Source of the DNA: Pyricularia pennisetigena
Taxonomy: Eukaryota > Ascomycota > Sordariomycetes > Magnaporthales > Pyriculariaceae
Reading direction: 5' to 3'
NCBI RefSeq assembly: GCF_004337985.1
Contig: NC_043741.1
Location: forward strand, 7,105,126-7,169,125
Length of the DNA: 64,000 nucleotides
The notes under the pieces were generated by a model that ran no database searches, was not told where the DNA came from, and saw only the letters and a list, made by a program, of their open reading frames with translations. Numbering within the stretch: the stretch's first letter is position 1; every line of letters begins with the position of its first letter. The translations under genes were made by a program, and so were the position numbers. Positions 23,771 through 34,445 of this stretch are shown piece after piece.

Positions 23771-25820
23771 AAGTGGAGGAGAAAAAAAAGCAGGGATTAT
23801 TGCCCCCGTTTTTTTTCTTTTCTTTTTTTTTCTTTTTTGCACATTTTCTCTCAGATTGTTTATTTTGAGGTTTCTGTACCTATGATGATTGTTGGGAGTT
23901 TTGGAGTTTTTTTTTTTTTTGTTTTTTTTTCTCCCTCGAGGTTGAAGCATCTACAAGGGAATTTGGGCTTCCGTTTCCGTTGGCGTTTTTGCATTGGGAT
24001 GAGTCACTTTCTGAGTAAATAATTTGAGGTCACTTTATTAATTGCTTCCGTCATCCCCAAAGAGACAAGCCAGAGTCATAACCTTGATACCATGAACCGA
24101 TTTGTGACAGACTAAGTAACAACCAAATTCACAGGCCCATCGAGAAGCAGCACGCTCTTTAGGCACAGTTGAAAACTTAGCAGGTCATGGGTGTACGCAA
24201 CTTTGAAGGTTTACTCCCGTGATGGTCACTCGGAATATGCAAGATGAACAAACTGGTCTGCGTCTCTGTGCGTCTTATGCAAAGGTTTAAACACAAAACT
24301 CAGGCATACACAAAAATCCACTTGCCCTGCGAAATCCCCAAGTCAGGGGATCGACTATTCTTACGCGGGCTCGGGCTTAGCTTGTTTGCCTCAAAGGTTG
24401 GTCAAGGTGAGGTATTGCCAGATGCCGATGGCAGATTTTCAATTTGCCAGTTGGGGAGACTCAAGACCATTGCTTGGGATGTGATAGGTTTGGTGCTTGG
24501 GCCGTCTTAACTGCATAATAAACCAGACCAATCACCAATCTATCGCAATCGTGTACAGAAAAATTGTCGCAGAGTTTCATTCTCAGTTTTCTCCCAGTTT
24601 CATTGGAAGCCTACAAAGCCCTCGCTAAATATATATTAACCAATCTCGTTTCTCAGTCGGAACCAAACGTCGGGTAGTTAGGTGTTCCAAGTAAACGTTC
24701 CTGAGCATAATATTATTAGTGAAAACCAAGAATTGTAAGCATTATATAATTAAGTTAAATTTTATATTTTGTATCTGCTCGGTATTATAAGCTTTCAGTA
24801 AAAATGTAGTATTTGAAGTTTTGTATACAAGCGGATGTGTTTTTATTTATTTATTATTTGATATACCCCCTGGCTTATTTATTTCATTGATGATCATTTT
24901 CGCAATTATTCGCACCGCTGTCAATATTTCTATAAAATAGTTAATCTTTATATAAAGGTTGTGATATTTATTTCATTAAAAGCTTTGCTGTACTTAATTT
25001 AAATTAATATATATTTTAACTTACCAAAGCTATTATTTATAGTTTCGCGCCTTAAATAACAGATAATACTTGTATATTTTAACCTTGTATTTAATGCCGG
25101 GTTTCCCGCGAACGTTATAGTTAACGTATTATTTGTTAAACTTGAAAGGGTTTTAATGTAAGAACCTAGCTTTTGGTTATTGGATAAATTCTTCAACTGC
25201 GTCCCATAAAATTATATATCTACAGCGGGTGACACGAAATTGGACATGACCCGGGAATGGACACCCTAAGGTTGTGGTTTTATTTTTTGTAACAATTTCA
25301 AGAATGATTCAATAAAGACCATGATTTGTACGTATACAAGACCAAAAATTGGCTATTTAATAATATAAACTCTGTCCCAAAAGGGCGTTCTTTGAATGAA
25401 ATATTCGATTTTTATACAAATCCCTAATATTATGCTTAAAATTTCAAATAAGTTGGCTATAAATATGTAGTAAATTTTATAGTATAAAACGGTTGACAGG
25501 TATAGATGGCAGTCTAGCTTGCGAAGTTAGTGGCATTAATCAATAATTATTTCTCTTAAAAAAACACATACAGATTGTTGACAAAGAAAACATTTAAATA
25601 TAAAATAAATTCTATATGTAATTTAAAAAGCAGGAAGGCCTATTTATAAAACTAAGAACAGCACTTAGCTGGGTATATTTTGAAGCGGAAAACAGCACTG
25701 TTTGATACTAAGTATATATATATATATATTTTGAACTTTCACAACGCAAATTTTAACATACAAATTTTGAACATAAATATATTATTATAAATCACTCTGT
25801 TTTGCAGTCCGAAAAAATAC
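23771..25820. other. transition from core to AT-rich DNA, no gene
   Basis: Up to about 24.6 kb the composition is ordinary. From about 24.62 kb it becomes strongly AT-rich, with TA-rich stretches such as the TA run at 25713-25729. No coding region is supported. The shift marks the start of the RIP-affected compartment. Confidence 0.6.
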
Positions 25821-25879
25821 CTATTTAAATACTGTTCTTACCTTTATAGATGCGATTTTTATATTTTTCAACTTTGCTA

Positions 25880-26353
25880 CAAAATTTATTTTATATTGAA
25901 ATATCTTGTTTACAATCAGCCTCCAGGAGAAGCTGACGTTAAAGGAGTCCGTCTGCGACTCGGACCTGTAGTCAGCTTCGAAGACGGGGGTACAGGCCGC
26001 GGGCCTTCTCGCCGACCCAGAAGAGGCCGACGTCGTCGACGCGCTCCGACGAGAGCAAGAAAGTACCCGAGGCGGCGGGCAGGAAGTAGCCGCGGTGGTC
26101 GATGATGGAGCCCTGGATGTTGTTGGGCAGGCGGGTTCTTGCCCTAGAGCATGGCGGGCACGTCGAACTGGAGGGGCTCGTGGTCGCCGGTGGCCCACAG
26201 CACCAGAAACAAAATGACTTCATATTGTTGTATCATCCAGCTTTTACTTTGAACCGTCCGTATTTTACAGAGTCTTCTTTATCATGGCCTGGCCGACACG
26301 CCTTGCGACCAACTCCAAACCTCATGAACTGTAGCTGTTATCAGGTCGTTTAA
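25880..26353 (-). pseudogene. GLEYA/PA14-type adhesin domain fragment, frameshifted
   Basis: A GC-rich patch inside AT-rich DNA. On the minus strand, from about 26223 to 25972, it reads GYFLPAASGTFLLSSE followed by RVDDVGLFWVGEKARG. This fits the GLEYA/PA14 carbohydrate-binding fold: a beta-strand with G-T-[YF], then the calcium-site DD, then a WVG strand. Continuing to about 25900, the expected next block (ADYRSESQTDSFNVSF) appears in a different frame, so the copy is frameshifted. No signal peptide, repeat region or GPI signal is nearby. GLEYA proteins are fungal cell-wall adhesins. This looks like a decayed fragment rather than a working gene, and the family assignment rests on motif resemblance only. 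Confidence 0.5.
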
Positions 26354-27137
26354 TGTCTTCGTTGCGGTATATTTCATCTTTGTTTCCGTCAGGTCAACAG
26401 TGGAGTGTACTCTCTAATGTAGAAACTATCATGGCAAAGGCCATGTCCCCCACATTGGTAAGAAATTTTATATTTTTTTTACAAAATTACAACCTGAAAA
26501 AAAGGATATATATTTAGGAGCCTTACTCAGCAGTTGGAAACTACTAAAAGCCGGGAAATGTAAAGTACAAGGGAGTTACCGCATATATTTCCTATTGAAA
26601 AAATAAGCTCCTGAGATAAGGTATCAAAAATAAAAATCTCAGTGGAAAGCCTTGTCTGTTATAGGGATATGACGGCTTTTGGGTTGCCAGGTCCAGTTGG
26701 CTCAGATGAATACGTTGTACATTCCCCTTTTATAAACTGCTGCTATTTACATCTTCCATATTGCTACAATTCTACATATAATAGCGCTACCTATAAGTAA
26801 CTACGACTCTGGTCGGGAATGGAGGCCATATAGATTGAAATATTCAAATGACACCAGAGTTGGAACTGCGGGCGCCGTTTTTAACTTTTACTTTTGGACT
26901 AAACCACACAAGATCACACGGTCCAGTGTAAAGACCTTTAGCCTCATCAGGATATCCTCCCTTCCACTCAGTCTCTTTCTCATAGGATCATGTGCCACAA
27001 AGTCACATCGAATCTGCTCCATACCTCGCATTCGAAACAGAGAATTTGCAACGCCACCAATAAAATACCAACGTCAGCCTATTACGCCCGTCAAAGCGTA
27101 TCCAAAACCCAGAGTTTTTATTTTTAGTGAGATAAAA

Positions 27138-27996
27138 TCAGCTCTGGCTTGGTTTCCTCCCTATAATGCAGACCTGATCGAGTGTGTGATATACACCCGC
27201 ATCGATCTCGCCCATGGCCTCGGCCCGCAAATTCTCGATGCTCTCCTTGGTCCATCCGCTCCCCTCGACCGCGACAAGCTCCTCCAAACACCCCAGGAAG
27301 CAGTCCATGATGTTCCTGGTGCCCTTGTCCCTGAATCCCAGCCCGGGGTCCTGCAGCCTATCCGTGGAGAAGACGTCCTCGTGCACGTCGACCAGCCCCG
27401 CCTCCCGGAAGACGTCTGGCCTGCGCACGTTGCGAGACTCGCGCATCATGAGGCCGATGACGGGACCGTCGACGCCAGAAGGCCCGGGACGAAAGGGATC
27501 CAGGCCGTCGTATATCGCCTGGCAGGCGGCGCGCGAGGTGCCGGGCGCCGAGCTGTACAGGGCAAAGTTGCAGCTGTCGATCCAGTGCAGCCAGCCGCCG
27601 GGCCGGAGCAGCGTCGTCAGGTTGTCGACGGCGCGGGCCCAGTCGGCACGGGTGCTGGCGCTGCTGACGAATCGGACGGCGACGAGGTCGTAGGTGCCCA
27701 GCTCAGAGGCCGGGAAGGGGGCGTACATGTCCTGGACCTTGAAGGAGACGTTGGGCGGCCGGCTGCTGGGTGGTGGGAAGGCCGAGGGGGTTTTGTCGTA
27801 TGCGGTGAGCTGGCACGTTGGCGCCAGGGAGCGGGCGACGTCGAGCAGCCATACGCCCGTGCCGGCACCGACGTCGGCGATTTTGAGAGTGGGTGACGTC
27901 ACGGGGATGTTTGGGTGGATGAGAAAGCCCAGGATCTTGGTCGTGGTTTCGTGTTGCTCATCGAGTCTGTTTTGGGGAGGCACAGCCGTTAGGATT

Positions 27997-28034
<38 letters not shown>

Positions 28035-28149
28035 GGGCTGGATGCTGGAAATGGAGTAGGTCGGCGACTTACCTTTCGGGAATCTCTTCCATGGAATCTA
28101 AAGCGCCAGGACCAGGTACTCTTGGCTCTTTCATTGTTTTGCTGGTCAT
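27138..28149 (-). CDS. class I SAM-dependent methyltransferase
   Basis: Two exons on the minus strand, 28149-28073 and 27966-27138, encode 301 residues. The 106-nt intron is GT-AG with branch TCCTAAC, and it contains an A32 run (T32 on the plus strand, 28002-28033). The split AGA codon restores frame to RLDEQHE. Motif I is IADVGAGTGVWLLDVA (about residue 55). Later blocks are TYDLVAVRF, the post-motif LLRPGGWLHW, and a C-terminal beta-hairpin near VCIIGRKP. This is the pattern of fungal small-molecule methyltransferases, often found with secondary metabolism. No partner biosynthetic enzymes are visible. ATG 28149 was chosen as first in frame; an ATG five codons later (28134) is the alternative. 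It is divergent from the HET gene, with a 575-bp shared upstream region. Confidence 0.85.
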
Positions 28150-28724
28150 CGTCCCCGAGAGGACTGCGCCCTGGCTGAGTAAGTTTCTCGTAAACGCGCC
28201 AACCGCACATAAAAACAAAGAGAGCGCAGCCTGGTAGGTTGATATCAACGGCAACCTGCCGACGCCGGTGCGGGGTAAGCAGACGTGTAAGTAGGCTCCA
28301 GGCAGAGCTAGCAAGGGTCTGATGCCCAATAACCCAAAGCTGAAAGCACCCCTGAGACCTCGACTACCAGCTCTGTTCCCTACGGAGAATTTCTTTTCCA
28401 GGATGAGAGGCGATCTCGTCCAAGAAAAGAAAGCTCACAAATCTTGTAGGCTCGCTACAGAAACTCAGCTCGAGCTTGGCTGCATGTCTTGTCCCACCCA
28501 CAACCTTGGCAGACTGTCCAGTTGACGGTGATGCCTAGAGGCTTTGTCACATAATTTCTTGACGGGCAAAACAGATTACCTATCTTCTGCAGCCCTGTTC
28601 CTCTTCGTCACCCCTCAGCTGATACCGTCAAGTTACAGTAGGTCAGGCCATATTTATACCCACTGTGCCGGCCGCAAAGAGGCGTCAAATATGGAGATTT
28701 AATATATCCCCGGAATCAAACGCC
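28150..28724. promoter_or_regulatory. shared divergent upstream region of methyltransferase and HET genes
   Basis: 575 bp separate the two divergent start codons and hold no supported gene, so this should contain both promoters. No specific factor site is claimed. Confidence 0.4.
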
Positions 28725-30923
28725 ATGGAAGCATCCGCTGTTACCGTCCCCGCTATAGAAAAGATGGGAGATCCTGGGCCGCGGCCCTACCCGAAATACT
28801 ACAGCGCGCTAGTCCCACAATTCATTCGAGTATTCGAACTCGAGGCGGGCGACTTCTCAGACCCCATAGTCGGACGTCTGGTCCCGCAACCAATCGACGG
28901 GGAGCCGTACGAGGCCATCTCGTACGTCTGGGGCGACACGCGCGACCGACGCGACATTACCATCCAAGGCAAAACCCTCTCGGTCACCGCGAGCCTGCAC
29001 GCCGCGCTCACAGCCTTTCGACACCTTGCCCTGTCCGACAGCGCGTACGGCAGCGATGGAGACGACGACACCGGCGGCCATGCGGAGGCTGGGGGATCGG
29101 CAAAGGCGGTGGAGCAACAGCGGCGACAACAACCCGTGCGGCGGCTGTGGGCCGACGCGGTCTGCATCAACCAGGAGGACCTGGACGAGCGCACATCGCA
29201 GGTCGAGCTGATGGGGCGCATATTTGCCGGCGCGCACCGGGTCCTGGCCTGGATGGGCTGGGAAAAGGGCGTCGCGGGCCGTCATCACATGCGCGACGCC
29301 ATCCGCTTCATCCACGACTTCATGAAAGACCCCGAGGGCCGCCTGGTTGAGGCGCGCATTCTGCTGCACCACGACCCCGCCGATGCGCACGCGACCGGCG
29401 ACCTCGCGGGCGGGACGCTCGCGCTGCTGTCGGAAGAGGATCGGGGCCGGTATCGGGAGCAGGCGCGCCGGTGGAGCGCTGTCAAGTTCTTGTTTAAAAT
29501 CGAGTACTTCCACCGCGCCTGGATAGTGCAGGAGCTCGGCCTCGCCCGCGAAGCCAGCTTGTATACTGCGCTCTGGCCTTCCGACACCGCAGAAGGCAGG
29601 TCGCAGCCGCTGGAGCTGCACTCAGTCGGCTGGCCGCTCCTGGGCCGGTTCGTCAAGTTTCTGGACTACAACGCGGCGTCGCTCGTGACCCATCTCGGCC
29701 TGCTGCTCTGGGTCGCGCACCACATACTCATGATTTGGGAGGTCAAGAACGACGGCACGCCCGACTGCGACTTCCTCACCGGCATGCACTGGGCGCGGAT
29801 CCTCGGCGTGACGGACCCGCGCGACCGCGTCTACAGCCTCCTCGGCCATCCGCTCGCCGTCATGGATGGTGTGCCCGTCATCAAGCCCGACTACACTGTG
29901 ACGCGGGGCATCGTGTACACCAAGCTGGCCGTCACTTTCATCCAGAAGACGAGGAACCTCTACGTCACCACCCTCGTCGACCACGAGGAGGACGTTTGCG
30001 TCAACGAGAGGCACTGGGACCCCGAGGACGAGGGCAGGATGCCCAGCTGGGTGCCAGACTGGCACAGCATCAACAGGACCACGCCGCTGAGCTACTCCGC
30101 GGCGCCGGCCCAGGAGGAAGACGACGCCGTCCGCATCCAAGGCGACATGACCGGCACGAAGGGGATGCCCATGCCGCATCTGCTCGTCCGGGGCTGGGTG
30201 GTCGACGAGATCGCCGCCGTGTCCCACCGCATGGAGACGGCCGACTTCCCCGTGACGAACCTGGCGCGGGAACAAGCCAAGAAGAACCCCTTCTGGCTCG
30301 ACCGCCTGTGGCAGGTCGTGTTCCCCGCCGACGGCCGCGCGGATCGCTCGGACGCCCTCGAGGTCCTGGAGTCGCTGTCCCTGGCCCTGCCGCTGGGCAC
30401 GCGCGAGAAGGACGAGCCCATGACGACGGCCGGCACCCAGCAGACGCGCGCGGAGCACAGACGGTCGTTTGCCGCCTACGTGCTCGAGTACCACGAGCTG
30501 CGACGTTCAGTCCCCGGATCCCACGACGGCGCCGGTCGCCCGCCGGCCCGCTCGCTGCTCGAAACCCTGCCGCCCGACGCCCAGGCCGAGGTCCGCCGGC
30601 GCGCCCACGGCGCCACGGGCGAGCGCTTCGTCGAGTGCATGACGTGGCCCTCCATGTGCCGCGTCGCCTACCGGACCGCGTCGGGCCTCGTCGGCTTGGG
30701 CTCGCGCGTCACGCGCCCGGGCGACCTGGTCTGTCGCGTGCGTGGCTCGCCGGTCCTGATGACGCTGCGTCGCGTCCGAGACGTCGCTGCCGGCGCCGAG
30801 GACGAAGCGCACACCATTTCCTGCGCGCACGTTGCGCCCACCATTGTGCCGGCCCGCATGATCCGAGGTGTCACGGACGGCGGGGAGTTTGGCGAGAGAC
30901 CTGCCAGGTTTCGCATAATATAG
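28725..30923 (+). CDS. HET-domain (heterokaryon incompatibility) protein
   Basis: A single-exon frame of 732 residues from ATG 28725. The three HET blocks are present: YEAISYVWGD (about residue 60), LWADAVCINQEDLDERTSQV (about residue 140) with GRIFAGAHRVLAWMGW directly after, and the later block with ARILGVTDPRDRVYSLLG. Near the C-terminus, PGDLVCRVRGSPVLMTLRRV matches the usual GDLVCVLLG-type end block of the family. HET domains trigger cell death after non-self fusion in filamentous ascomycetes (family knowledge). No NACHT, WD or ankyrin partner domain is attached. The gene is GC-rich and intact, inside an otherwise AT-rich RIP-affected region. Confidence 0.9.
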   Translation: MEASAVTVPAIEKMGDPGPRPYPKYYSALVPQFIRVFELEAGDFSDPIVGRLVPQPIDGEPYEAISYVWGDTRDRRDITIQGKTLSVTASLHAALTAFRHLALSDSAYGSDGDDDTGGHAEAGGSAKAVEQQRRQQPVRRLWADAVCINQEDLDERTSQVELMGRIFAGAHRVLAWMGWEKGVAGRHHMRDAIRFIHDFMKDPEGRLVEARILLHHDPADAHATGDLAGGTLALLSEEDRGRYREQARRWSAVKFLFKIEYFHRAWIVQELGLAREASLYTALWPSDTAEGRSQPLELHSVGWPLLGRFVKFLDYNAASLVTHLGLLLWVAHHILMIWEVKNDGTPDCDFLTGMHWARILGVTDPRDRVYSLLGHPLAVMDGVPVIKPDYTVTRGIVYTKLAVTFIQKTRNLYVTTLVDHEEDVCVNERHWDPEDEGRMPSWVPDWHSINRTTPLSYSAAPAQEEDDAVRIQGDMTGTKGMPMPHLLVRGWVVDEIAAVSHRMETADFPVTNLAREQAKKNPFWLDRLWQVVFPADGRADRSDALEVLESLSLALPLGTREKDEPMTTAGTQQTRAEHRRSFAAYVLEYHELRRSVPGSHDGAGRPPARSLLETLPPDAQAEVRRRAHGATGERFVECMTWPSMCRVAYRTASGLVGLGSRVTRPGDLVCRVRGSPVLMTLRRVRDVAAGAEDEAHTISCAHVAPTIVPARMIRGVTDGGEFGERPARFRII

Positions 30924-31088
30924 GGACGTCGTGGCTGGTGGGTCACCCGACTCACCGGCTTCAAAGTCCGCTCGCGACTGTGTTTTTGGAAATTAGGCCC
31001 GACTTGACGCATGCAGTGCCGCCGTGTCGTCGAGAGCGTAAAACAATCGCCGGAGAGTCTCCGCATCGTGCTGCAGCTCAAACAAAGA

Positions 31089-31129
<41 letters not shown>

Positions 31130-32299
31130 TTTCAAGACCTGGTAAGACTTTCTTGGTAGACACCCCAGTCGTGAACTTTTAACGCTGACCTAGCACTCGA
31201 TGTGGGTAGAGCGTTATATTTTATACTGTTTCTAAGCATCATGGGATAGTCATGGTCTCTCAGATTTTGGATATCTACGCAGCATTAAGCCTGAAACGGG
31301 GCCACCACAAAGACTCGACTCGTTGTAGAGGGACTCACGAGAGAGCAGTGTTTTTTTCATACCCTGGAACCCGAATGGGAAAAACCAAATACCCAGCCGA
31401 GGATGATGGAGCTGTACTACGAAGCCAGCGAATCTTTTTTTTTTTTTTTTTTTTTTTTTTTCTTTTGCGCCGGACGTGAGTCCAGCCCTCCTGGTAGGGA
31501 TGATTTAGAAACTCTGCCTGGACAGAGTGGATGCTTGGTCGGTGTCCTAGCTTGAGCTCCCGAGGAATTTACGCATGAGGAAGGAAATGGCGACTTGAGC
31601 CGTCCCCACAGCCCGGAATCGAGATTGCTCATGCTCCAAAAGGCACGGTTTGGCCAAACGGAACCTCTCGGATGGGTTGATATCGTTGGAGAATAATGCA
31701 ATCGCCAAGGCTTTGTGGCGCCAGGTCGATCCGAGGACAGTCAGTAACAAAGTGGCGTATCCCCATCGCATCCAAGGTTAAATAGGATTGAGAATGTGAA
31801 AATCGTGGAAGCAATCTGCTTTTCAAGAAAACGAAAGAGTCTTGGCGAGGCATAAAATTTCGCAGGTGCTATGCCATTCACTGCAAGCTGCGAGGTTGAG
31901 CCGGCGAGATAAAATGCTGGTCAGGCTCGACGCCAAATTCGCATGAGACCTGCTGGCCATTTATATAATAATCTTATGCAGGGGAGAATGCTTTGTGTAC
32001 ATGTCTCTGTCAAGGATGCTCAGCAATTGTTCACCCAGGTCCCAGGATCTATTCTACCCTGACCAACAGAGCCCCCACAGAGTGAAACTTTGCGAGATGC
32101 TGGACCAAGAAGATGAAACAAGCAAGCCCAAGGCTAAACTTGAGTTTGGTGGGGATTCGGAGACGCCCCAGCGGGAGTGCAGACATTAAAACAGCTTTAT
32201 TAATGCTAACTAACTAACTAACTACCAAGATGCTGAAACGACAAGTGACAAACGTCCAACCCCATCTCGCCTGAAAAAGGAATCCATGTCTTTAATTTT
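30924..32299. other. intergenic region with simple repeats
   Basis: No gene is supported. It holds a CA dinucleotide repeat at about 31090-31127, shortly after the HET stop codon, and a T27 run at 31435-31461. Short minus-strand frames at 31547-31853 have no recognisable features. Confidence 0.5.
31090..31127. repeat. CA dinucleotide microsatellite
   Basis: About 19 perfect CA units, 170 bp downstream of the HET gene stop. Length variation between strains is expected. Confidence 0.9.
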
Positions 32300-32737
32300 T
32301 TAAACCTTCTTCACATCCCAGGTCCAATCCGCTGGCGGCAACTCTCCTCCCTCCACTGCCTCCACCTTTATAGGTTTGCATGTGCGAGGGTCTGGCGTGA
32401 CTTTGACGAAATGTTCCTTTGCATCTAATCCCGTCGTGAAGACGAATAAGTCGCTTGTGCCTGGCTCGAGCGACATTTGACTATTTTCCTTGCCATTTTT
32501 CTGCCGAAGGGTGATTTGGCACCATTTTCCCTTCTTTTTGTGGGAGGAAGGTTTCACGGCAAAGAAACGTAATTTGCGGGAACCGGTGGAACCGGAACCG
32601 GCGGAAGGAGCGCCGCCACCTTTGGATCCGCGGCCACCTTTGGATCCGCGGCCACCTCTGGATCCGCGGCCAGCCAGGACGCCGGTGGCCTCCAAGGCGA
32701 GCAGGGCAAATGGAACAAAGATCTTTGCAAAATGCAT
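32300..32737 (-). CDS. small secreted basic protein with Gly-rich repeats, effector candidate
   Basis: 145 residues from ATG 32737 on the minus strand. The first 22 residues (MHFAKIFVPFALLALEATGV then LA) form a clear signal peptide. The mature protein opens with three units of a six-residue R/K-G-G-R-G-S repeat, encoded by near-identical 18-bp direct repeats at about 32617-32672. A compact domain follows that looks rich in beta-strand, with only two Cys 47 positions apart (in KWCQITL and RTCKPIKV), suited to one disulfide, and it ends DWTWDVKKV. Size, secretion, a single Cys pair and location in a repeat-rich compartment fit fungal effectors, including the beta-sandwich MAX type. The MAX idea is inference only. 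Downstream is a TAA stop at 32300. Confidence 0.75.
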   Translation of the reverse strand: MHFAKIFVPFALLALEATGVLAGRGSRGGRGSKGGRGSKGGGAPSAGSGSTGSRKLRFFAVKPSSHKKKGKWCQITLRQKNGKENSQMSLEPGTSDLFVFTTGLDAKEHFVKVTPDPRTCKPIKVEAVEGGELPPADWTWDVKKV

Positions 32738-33736
32738 CGCGACCGGTAGTTGAGATTATGTTTTTTTTTTTTTTTTTTTTCGGCAGACAGTCTTTGCCCT
32801 GTGGGTATAGCAACTGGGAGCTAAATGGTAGAAAGATTTGAGTAAAAGCGCTTGAAGATAGCGAGGAAGAACTTGAATGGGAGTAAGTCGTCAAGGAATG
32901 ACAAAAAGAGTGACTGAAAACAAAACTGAAGAGAGGAACAAAAAGAAACAAGACAAGCTGATGTAAGGCTGAGTGAGGAATAAAAAAACCAAAACCAACC
33001 CACTGGATAGCAGCTCATGACAACCTTTATACAGTTTTTCACATCATCAATAACCGTTTAAAGTGCTGTCCAAGCGCACAGCCACTGGCCAAGACTACAA
33101 AAAAAAGTACACATGAAATACCGTGAAGATCGAAAATGCTTGGCAAAAGACTGTATTAGCTACAAGCTCCGCAAAAAGACATTATAAAATACCCCAACGT
33201 GATCACCCTAGCCTAGTTCACTGCCGTCCGACCATGACTAACGATTCATAAAATTATATCGCCAAGAGAAACGTCTTTGCAAATACGATCTGCCATTGCT
33301 TGTCAGATATTTATGCAAGAACAGATACTGACAAGTTGGTTTACTAATTTTGGAAACTCGCCCACAGCCGATCTCGCCGAGCGACTCATGATGGATCACA
33401 AAAAAAAAAAAAAAAAAGAGGGGAGAAGGAGGCCTACAAATGACTCGCTGTATTAATATACCATAAGCATGGCTTTAGCTTTACACAATCAGACCCAATA
33501 TGTAAGTCTAAGGGTCCGATGGAGACATCACACAAGACACTTAAAGAACGAAAGACGCATCCTAACATTTGAGTACTCCATAAATATGAATTATGGCCTG
33601 TACCGGCCCACTTGCGTACAATTGAGAGCCACTTTTACTGCGCGGACAACAACAGCAACATGTGAATAATATGAATGTTGGCTGTAGCGTCTGGCTCACC
33701 CAAAGGTCTGCAGATATGTCTAACGATCTAACCCAT
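32738..33736. other. intergenic region, no supported gene
   Basis: Contains a T20 run at 32761-32780 just upstream of the secreted-protein gene and an A run near 33400-33417. No coding region is supported. Confidence 0.45.
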
Positions 33737-34369
33737 CTAGTTCATCGAGGATCCCCCGCAGCTTGGACGACAATCTCCTTCACCGCCGCCGCGACGAACC
33801 GCATCTCCAAAGCACCCCCCTTCCTGGTCCTGCGCAAAGTGAAAATACAACTCCCCTCTCTTCGCTTGGTCCCCGTCTTTTTGACCCGCCCCCCCGAGCT
33901 CGTCGACTTTGCGCATAAGCAGCTTCATTCCTGCAACATCGCCAAGCTCATGCGTCGAGTCGCCGTCGGGGAAGCAGCGATATATAGGCGACTCTTGCTG
34001 CCGGGCTTTGAATTCGTCGGTCCCGCGCAGGATGAAGATCATAGGAAGATGGCGGGCTTTGCTTCGTAGCGTAGCGAAACAACCTAGCACGCCCTGGATG
34101 TGGTTTGTGGCTTGCGGGACCGGCTCGTCGTAGCATGCGAGATTGGCGACAAAGAGAACGGCGGTCGTGTTCTCCTGCAAGGCTTCGTCCAACTGCGCAA
34201 GGTGGGTGTCGAGGAACTTGAAGGAGATGTTGGAGTCTGGTTTGCTGTAACTCCAGGTGCCGACGGCGGGGATCATGATCGGCTCCGACTCCCGGATGGA
34301 CATTGGACTGTTGGTCTGGCCCGGCTGATCGTATCGTCTGCTGAAAAGACGGCCCAGAGAACGAGACAT
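33737..34369 (-). pseudogene. degenerate partial G-alpha-like protein with apparent frameshift
   Basis: A minus-strand frame from ATG 34369 covers only the second half of a heterotrimeric G-protein alpha subunit. Recognisable blocks in order: FKFLDT (switch II strand; DVGGQ not conserved), ENTTAVLFVANLACYDE, LPMIFILRGTDEFK (the NKxD guanine-specificity motif reads RGTDE), the CFPDGDS loop, and ELYFHFAQDQ (TCAT-loop region altered). At a G6 run in the coding strand (about 33802-33815), the open frame leaves the family, while another frame reads EMRFVAAAVKEIVVQ, the expected last helix, and stops at 33741. One base too many in the homopolymer would explain it. The P-loop and helical domain are absent. 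GTP binding is not expected; it is a relic or a non-GTPase relative. Confidence 0.6.
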
Positions 34370-34404
34370 CGCGGTGAGCTTGGCGCATTCCAAACAATTT
34401 AATT

Positions 34405-34405
<1 letters not shown>

Positions 34406-34444
<39 letters not shown>
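34406..34444. repeat. T39 homopolymer
   Basis: An uninterrupted T run immediately upstream (on the minus strand) of the G-alpha-like frame. It is the longest homopolymer in the window. Confidence 0.9.

Positions 34445-34445
<1 letters not shown>

Noticed and set aside
22795..23950. Long minus-strand frames opposite the Ser/Thr-rich membrane protein
   Set aside because: Translations are leucine/proline/arginine low complexity produced by the Ser/Gly repeats on the other strand.
26835..27896. 353-codon plus-strand frame
   Set aside because: Antisense to the well-supported methyltransferase; the GC-rich half has no motif.
29622..30494. Long antisense and alternative-frame stretches across the HET gene
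   Set aside because: Expected in GC-rich coding DNA; the HET frame carries all family motifs.
31090..31127. CRISPR-like or regulatory array at the CA repeat
   Set aside because: Simple dinucleotide microsatellite without spacers; CRISPR is not expected in a fungal genome.
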